Shown here one piece after another: positions 6,232-9,772 of a DNA stretch of 9,772 nt. The translations under genes and the position numbers were made by a program. The DNA comes from Thermoplasmata archaeon (GTDB lineage: Archaea; Thermoplasmatota; Thermoplasmata; Thermoplasmatales; Thermoplasmataceae). The stretch is taken from positions 1 to 9,772 of the forward strand of contig JAKAAU010000038.1 of assembly GCA_021802165.1 (NCBI GenBank). The letters run 5' to 3'. The notes below the pieces were generated by a model, which did not search any database, was not told the origin of the DNA, and worked only from the letters and a program-made list of their open reading frames with translations. Within the stretch, counting starts at the first letter, position 1, and every line of letters starts with the position of its first letter.

Positions 6232-6242
6232 TATAGGTTCAT
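6228..6242 (-). other. Four-codon upstream ORF overlapping the pelota TTG start
   Basis: On the minus strand an ATG at 6242-6240 opens a Met-Asn-Leu-Tyr reading frame that ends at TGA 6230-6228. The TGA overlaps the TTG start of pelota (6231-6229) as TTGA. No ribosome binding site is evident for either start. It may couple translation by termination-reinitiation or may be chance. Confidence 0.35.
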
Positions 6243-6262
6243 TTTAAATTGAATTAAAAAAC

Positions 6263-6709
6263 TTAGCCTTTCAGGATAGAGTCTATCTCCAGCAATATTT
6301 TTAGGTAATGAGTACCATTCCAGTAATATTTATTACAGTATTTACAGTATTTTACTGTACTGAATCTTAATTTTACTGCTGAAAATTCCGGGGGCATCAC
6401 ATCTGAATTAATGCCCTCTAACAGTGAGTTACACATGGGGCAGCGGGAAAAGAATAGGTTCCTCTTTGGTGGGAACATCCCTGCTATCTGTTTGATCTGT
6501 AATTTGAAATCCGGACTGTCAAGGAAAATGGATTTGCTGTATCTTCTGTAAAATTCATAATCACGTGTCAACAGTATTCTATCCTCTTCAATGCATCTTT
6601 TGAGTATTTCGGTATCAGTCTTACATTGAGGGTATAATGTATCATATCCCATTATACGCATCCATTTGCAGGTTTTGCCGACCATATGGTCAGCCATGAA
6701 TCTAGGCAT
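6263..6709 (-). CDS. Mut7-C family PIN-like RNase domain protein with C-terminal zinc ribbon
   Basis: This 148-residue protein belongs to the Mut7-C (DUF82) family, a PIN-like nuclease fold first noted at the C-terminus of the exonuclease Mut-7. The N-terminal part has the expected acidic residues: Asp7 in FMADHMVGK, Asp23 in MGYDTLYP, Asp32, and Asp50 in RILLTRD. The C-terminal zinc ribbon uses Cys90-x2-Cys93 and Cys122-x2-Cys125, followed by the family's closing Tyr-Trp-x-Gly-Thr-His-Tyr. I chose the ATG at 6709 because GGTG followed by five bases precedes it and because it begins at the normal family N-terminus; an upstream ATG at 6769 would overlap ubiX by 68 nt. It overlaps the ubiX stop by 8 nt and ends 31 nt before pelota. 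RNA cleavage is a fold-based prediction. Confidence 0.87.
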   Translation of the reverse strand: MPRFMADHMVGKTCKWMRIMGYDTLYPQCKTDTEILKRCIEEDRILLTRDYEFYRRYSKSIFLDSPDFKLQIKQIAGMFPPKRNLFFSRCPMCNSLLEGINSDVMPPEFSAVKLRFSTVKYCKYCNKYYWNGTHYLKILLEIDSILKG

Positions 6710-7256
6710 CCCTCCACCTTGAGGATAAACTGTTTTTGACTCCAGATAGATCAAGTATTCTTGCAACAATAAAATTTATAAGATCGTCCATGGTCGAAGG
6801 TTTATGGTAATATCCGGGTATGGCAGGTGAAACGATGACATTATCCCGGGAAAGTTTCAGCATATTCTCAAGCATAATTGTGCTGAGTGGCATTTCTCTG
6901 GGCACAATTATAAATTTTCTTCTCTCCTTAAGCGCAACCGTGGCTACCCTTGTTATCAGTGTATCTGATATTCCGGAAGCTATCTTTGCAAGTGTTGATG
7001 AAGAACAGGGTATAATCACAAATGTTGAAAATAAAAAACTACCGGAACTTATTCTAGCTGCGATGTCGTTGTCATTATAAACATAAGTTGCAAGACTTCT
7101 GATATAATCAAGACTGTAATCTGTTTCCACCGACATGACCTTTCTTGCACTCTCAGATATTATCAGGTGAACTTCAAGATCCTTTAGATTTTCCAGAAAT
7201 CTGACTGCAAGTACAGTACCCGAGGCACCAGTAATGCCGACAACTATTTTTTCCAT
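6702..7256 (-). CDS. ubiX: UbiX-family flavin prenyltransferase
   Basis: This 184-residue flavoprotein joins a dimethylallyl group to FMN to make prenylated FMN, the cofactor of UbiD-type decarboxylases. The FMN loop GITGASG is at 7-13 and SESAR at 35-39. The family core is intact: PCSSSTLAKIASGISDTLIT (83-102), followed by Arg103, VALKERRKFIIVPREMPLS (107-125), and Pro-x-x-Pro-x-Tyr-Tyr-His-Lys-Pro near 144-153. The C-terminus has the usual Val-Ala-Arg-Ile-Leu-Asp. The ATG at 7256 is chosen because it places the FMN motif at the normal distance; the longer frame to 7319 adds residues with no family counterpart and would overlap the upstream gene. A TATA-like box about 29 nt before it suggests a short or absent leader. 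No UbiD partner is in the window, so the client pathway is unknown. Confidence 0.93.
   Translation of the reverse strand: MEKIVVGITGASGTVLAVRFLENLKDLEVHLIISESARKVMSVETDYSLDYIRSLATYVYNDNDIAARISSGSFLFSTFVIIPCSSSTLAKIASGISDTLITRVATVALKERRKFIIVPREMPLSTIMLENMLKLSRDNVIVSPAIPGYYHKPSTMDDLINFIVARILDLSGVKNSLSSRWRDA
6710..6718 (-). promoter_or_regulatory. Ribosome binding site deciding the Mut7-C start
   Basis: The minus strand reads GGTGGAGGG directly before the ATG at 6709. GGTG (6718-6715) sits five bases from the start, the same geometry as at rps4 and nadK, and GGAGG overlaps it. This rules against the longer frame starting at 6769. Confidence 0.8.
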
Positions 7257-7280
7257 ACATAACAAATATGGTGTTATATG

Positions 7281-7290
7281 ATATTTATTT
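7281..7290 (-). promoter_or_regulatory. TATA-like box upstream of ubiX
   Basis: The minus strand reads AAATAAATAT here, about 29 nt before the ubiX ATG, overlapping the stop codon of the upstream gene. No GGTG site precedes ubiX, so a near-leaderless transcript from this box is plausible. It would start a ubiX-Mut7-C-pelota unit. Confidence 0.45.
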
Positions 7291-7833
7291 TTTCCTATTA
7301 AATACGTAGTAAAGCGCAATCATACCTGCTATTATAGCCACTATTATTCCTATAGCTTCATAATCTTCTGATAGAGGCTTTATCATAGGTTTTGAAAATG
7401 AAAATCCCGGGTATGCACCGGCATCAAGTGCTTTTATATTCGTATACCCCTTGACCTGTGAGGATTGATATTTTGTATCGTTGAATGCCTGTGTCATGTT
7501 CTTCAGTGTAGGGGTTCCTATAGTTGAAAGAGCCTGTATGAATTGAAGACCATATGGGTTCATTCCAGTATAATTTAAATCGTAAACGATTAGGTACTGT
7601 GTGGAAGTATTGAAGCTATATTTAACATAATGCGTATTATCAATTACATTTGAAAAGAAAGATATCCAGTCCGATCCTGTAACGGATTCGTTGGTTCCAT
7701 TATAGTTATACTCTACGGAAGGGAGGGAAGATGGTGCCGGTGGCAATGTTACTGTTGATGCTGAAGAGATAAACGGTGCCATTATCATAACGAGCGAAAG
7801 GACAACGATTATTGCTGGTAAATATTTTTTCAT
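7285..7833 (-). CDS. Secreted, membrane-anchored glycoprotein of unknown function
   Basis: I do not recognise a family for this 182-residue protein. Residues 1-26 form a signal peptide: Met-Lys-Lys, a long hydrophobic core (AIIVVLSLVMIMAPF), and SSAS before a likely cleavage site. Residues 27-154 form the outside domain, rich in Asn, Ser, Thr, Tyr and Pro, with six N-x-S/T glycosylation sequons (NGT, NES, NTS, NYT, NMT, NDT). Residues about 159-177 are a transmembrane helix (AIGIIVAIIAGMIALYYVF) followed by Asn-Arg-Lys-Lys, which fits a C-terminal anchor with a cytoplasmic basic tail. No cysteines are present. It is divergent from the secreted S53 protease across a 174-bp spacer and is followed 28 nt later by ubiX. 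A role at the cell surface is likely; anything more specific would be a guess. Confidence 0.8.
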   Translation of the reverse strand: MKKYLPAIIVVLSLVMIMAPFISSASTVTLPPAPSSLPSVEYNYNGTNESVTGSDWISFFSNVIDNTHYVKYSFNTSTQYLIVYDLNYTGMNPYGLQFIQALSTIGTPTLKNMTQAFNDTKYQSSQVKGYTNIKALDAGAYPGFSFSKPMIKPLSEDYEAIGIIVAIIAGMIALYYVFNRKK

Positions 7834-7855
7834 TTGTCCTGTATATTAATTTGGG

Positions 7856-7862
7856 TTTAAAA
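7856..7862 (-). promoter_or_regulatory. TATA box, leaderless promoter of the anchored glycoprotein gene
   Basis: The minus strand reads TTTTAAA centred about 26 nt before the ATG at 7833. That distance places the transcript start at or beside the start codon, and no GGTG site intervenes. Confidence 0.55.
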
Positions 7863-7975
7863 TCTTTTTCTTCTAAATACCTGTTATTACTAAAAGGATT
7901 CGTGAAATTGTCTCTATTTTAATCTGAACGTGTGGGGTCTCACGTGTTAGTGTGGAGAAGGAAGTCACCATTAAC

Positions 7976-7983
7976 TATATTAA
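7976..7983 (+). promoter_or_regulatory. TATA box, leaderless promoter of the S53 protease gene
   Basis: TATATTAA lies about 28 nt before the ATG at 8008, giving a predicted start site within a few bases of the start codon. This supports the chosen start over the internal ATG at 8038. A GC-richer patch with CACGTG (7941-7946) lies just upstream and might hold a regulator site. Confidence 0.5.
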
Positions 7984-8007
7984 GCAAGATTGATTTTTGT
8001 GAAATGT

Positions 8008-9772
8008 ATGGTATTCGTGGGAAAAAAAATATTTGCTATGGCACTGGTCTTTGTGTTTTTATTTTCGTCACTGGCAATTTCAGGTATGAACGATACACCG
8101 GCGATTTCCGCCGTGAACACAGATTATAAAAATAACTGTACATCATCGGTTCTGCTTGCATATATTCCTTCTGACTTGCACCGATTTGTGGCAAAGGAAC
8201 TCGATGATAATAAAATTCCATATAGTTATTGTGGAAATCTTTTAAACGTTAATTATACATATAAACAGGGAACAATATCATACCTCTTCAGCATGCTGAA
8301 TAAAACTATGGGAATAAACTATTTTATATTTAATAGTTCAGATGATTTTTCCTCATGTGTGGAAACACCTTCTTATCGGGCAGAACCATATACCCCAGCA
8401 AATATATATAATGCATATGATATGAATTATATACATAATGAAGGTTATTATGGAAACAACACTACCATAGTGATAGTTGATGCATATGGTGACCCATCCA
8501 TAAATTACGATGTAAGTGCATTTGATAATCTTACAGGTCTGCCTCCAATAAACCTTAATATATCCACACCTAAAGGTGCAATAACTTCAACTAACAGTGG
8601 ATGGGCTTCTGAAACTGCCATAGATGTGGAGTGGTCACATGCAATGGCACCCGGAGCAAAAATAGACCTTGTGCTTTCTCCAGATGACGGCCAGATACTT
8701 CTTGATTCTGTGGAATATGCTGTGAGCCATCGCTTGGGTAATGTAATATCCCTAAGCTGGGGAGAGCCTGAAAGCAAGATGACTACATCTGAATTAGCTT
8801 CACTGAACAGTATATATAAACAGGCTGCAGAGGAGAATATCACAGTTGTAGCGGCCTCGGGAGATAACGGGGCCAATGATGGGACATCTGCACCCACAGT
8901 AAATTTCCCAGCTGCAGATCCATATGTTCTTGGAATTGGCGGCACTAAGCTTTCTGAAAGCTCTGATGGCAAATATACCCAGACTGCCTGGGGAGACTCA
9001 GTGGATGGGAGTGAGCAGGCAAGTGGTGGAGGTTTTTCATCTCATTTCAGTACACCTTATTACCAGATTGCTCCAAATTATACTGAAACACAGAGAGGGG
9101 TACCGGATGTTGCACTTGATGCAGATCCAAATACCGGTGTACTGACCATTGTATCAGGTCAACAGTATACCCTCGGTGGGACCAGTATTGCAACACCTAT
9201 GTGGGCAGGGATCATTGCAACAATGGACCAATACTATAACACATCATTGGGATTTGTTAATCCCCTATTCTATAAAATATCAGAGACAAAATATTATACG
9301 AATGCCTTCACACAGATTACTTCTGGAGGAAACTATGGATATGATGCAGGACCCGGTTGGAATCCTGTAACAGGGCTAGGGACGCCTTTAGTTAGCAATC
9401 TTATCAACGATACAGGAATTATCCTCAACGGATATGGAACCGTTGTAACGTTTAATAATACATCATACGCTACCGGAATTACTGTCAATATAAATGTTGC
9501 TGGTAACTCAGTTGAACAATATAATGGAAGTACATTTTACTATGCAGGCTTTTATGACAACCCGAAAAATTATATTGAATTTGGGATTTTTGCCAACGAA
9601 ACCGGATATAACTACCAATACATCATATACGAAAATGGAACCTCGCCCGCAGGATCGATTAATGGAGGTTCTGACCATGCTACCATAGGAGTAACAGTAT
9701 CCGGAAGCGAGATAGAATTTACAGCAAATGGTAGTATTGTTAAAGAATTTAATATGCCAGTTGCCTTTGAGG
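8008..9772 (+). CDS. Secreted S53 family serine-carboxyl peptidase (sedolisin/kumamolisin type), 3'-truncated
   Basis: The frame is open for 588 codons and runs off the window. An acid-active secreted endopeptidase is expected from the family. Residues 1-26 are a signal peptide (Lys-Lys, then FAMALVFVFLFSSLAISG). Residues about 27-125 are a short activation prodomain; the catalytic domain begins near YTPANIYNAY (128-137). The Ser-Glu-Asp triad is complete: Glu202 and Asp206 in SETAIDVEW, Asp286 in ASGDNG (oxyanion hole), and Ser393 in GGTSIATPMW. The Ca-loop region near 432-460 (ITSGGNYG, AGPGWNPVTGLGTP) is recognisable but has Gln436 and Asn452 where kumamolisin has Asp ligands. After about residue 465 a beta-rich, sequon-rich extension begins. 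The ATG at 8008 is chosen for its signal peptide and TATA spacing; an in-frame stop lies at 7981. Genome position is divergent from the anchored glycoprotein. Confidence 0.92.
   Translation, partial: MVFVGKKIFAMALVFVFLFSSLAISGMNDTPAISAVNTDYKNNCTSSVLLAYIPSDLHRFVAKELDDNKIPYSYCGNLLNVNYTYKQGTISYLFSMLNKTMGINYFIFNSSDDFSSCVETPSYRAEPYTPANIYNAYDMNYIHNEGYYGNNTTIVIVDAYGDPSINYDVSAFDNLTGLPPINLNISTPKGAITSTNSGWASETAIDVEWSHAMAPGAKIDLVLSPDDGQILLDSVEYAVSHRLGNVISLSWGEPESKMTTSELASLNSIYKQAAEENITVVAASGDNGANDGTSAPTVNFPAADPYVLGIGGTKLSESSDGKYTQTAWGDSVDGSEQASGGGFSSHFSTPYYQIAPNYTETQRGVPDVALDADPNTGVLTIVSGQQYTLGGTSIATPMWAGIIATMDQYYNTSLGFVNPLFYKISETKYYTNAFTQITSGGNYGYDAGPGWNPVTGLGTPLVSNLINDTGIILNGYGTVVTFNNTSYATGITVNINVAGNSVEQYNGSTFYYAGFYDNPKNYIEFGIFANETGYNYQYIIYENGTSPAGSINGGSDHATIGVTVSGSEIEFTANGSIVKEFNMPVAFE

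Noticed and set aside
6710..6769. Longer start (ATG at 6769) for the Mut7-C gene
   Set aside because: The extra 20 residues have no family counterpart and overlap ubiX coding sequence, while the ATG at 6709 has an excellent GGTG site and the standard N-terminus.
7257..7319. Longer start (7319) for ubiX
   Set aside because: The added residues precede the normal N-terminal FMN motif, overlap the upstream glycoprotein gene, and leave no room for the TATA-like box.
8505..8972. Minus-strand open frame of 155 codons inside the S53 protease gene
   Set aside because: It lies antisense to the catalytic core with all triad motifs conserved on the plus strand; a shadow frame.
1..9772. tRNA genes, rRNA, CRISPR arrays, insertion sequences
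   Set aside because: I looked for cloverleaf-like segments, regularly spaced repeats and transposase motifs and saw none; all longer non-coding stretches are short AT-rich spacers.

Overview
The window looks like chromosome from a thermoacidophilic archaeon of the Thermoplasmatales, in the Ferroplasma/Picrophilus/Thermoplasma neighbourhood. I base this on archaeal-type uS13, uS4, uS11 and Rpo3, an archaeal Pelota, many ATA/AGA/AGG codons, AT-rich intergenic DNA, TATA boxes about 25 nt before start codons, GGTG-type ribosome binding sites inside transcription units, and a secreted S53 acid protease with many N-glycosylation sequons. The species cannot be fixed from this sequence alone.

Layout. 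(1) 1-2032, plus strand: the end of a ribosomal/RNA polymerase operon, with uS13 (5' end outside the window), uS4, uS11 and Rpo3, tightly packed and ending in a T-rich stretch. (2) 2033-2300: a gene-free convergent spacer with a small hairpin. (3) 2301-3832, minus strand: a TSUP-family anion permease and an uncharacterised protein with an HTH-like N-terminus and an ACT-like C-terminus, each with its own TATA box. (4) 3833-4002: a divergent intergenic region with two abutting inverted repeats at its exact midpoint. (5) 4003-5167, plus strand: NAD kinase overlapping a JAMM/MPN+ metalloprotease gene. (6) 5209-7833, minus strand: a short run of genes for a membrane-anchored glycoprotein, the flavin prenyltransferase UbiX, a Mut7-C type zinc-ribbon nuclease and the ribosome-rescue factor Pelota. 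(7) 8008-9772, plus strand: the start of a secreted S53 (sedolisin/kumamolisin) peptidase that runs off the window.

The most striking observation is in the Pelota gene. It is open over its full family length (about 340 codons) except for one in-frame TAG at codon 272. That codon falls where the family has the conserved Tyr of the Tyr-Gly pair that opens the C-terminal domain. The reading frame continues intact afterwards through the typical Leu-Arg-Tyr C-terminus. It could be a recent nonsense mutation, a sequencing error or a readthrough site. A four-codon upstream ORF also overlaps the TTG start of this gene.

The neighbourhood of Pelota is suggestive: a Mut7-C RNase-fold protein sits directly upstream on the same strand, and a JAMM protease, a family that removes ubiquitin-like modifiers, ends convergently 41 nt from it. 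Together these resemble parts of a ribosome/mRNA quality-control module, but the functional link is inference from gene order only.
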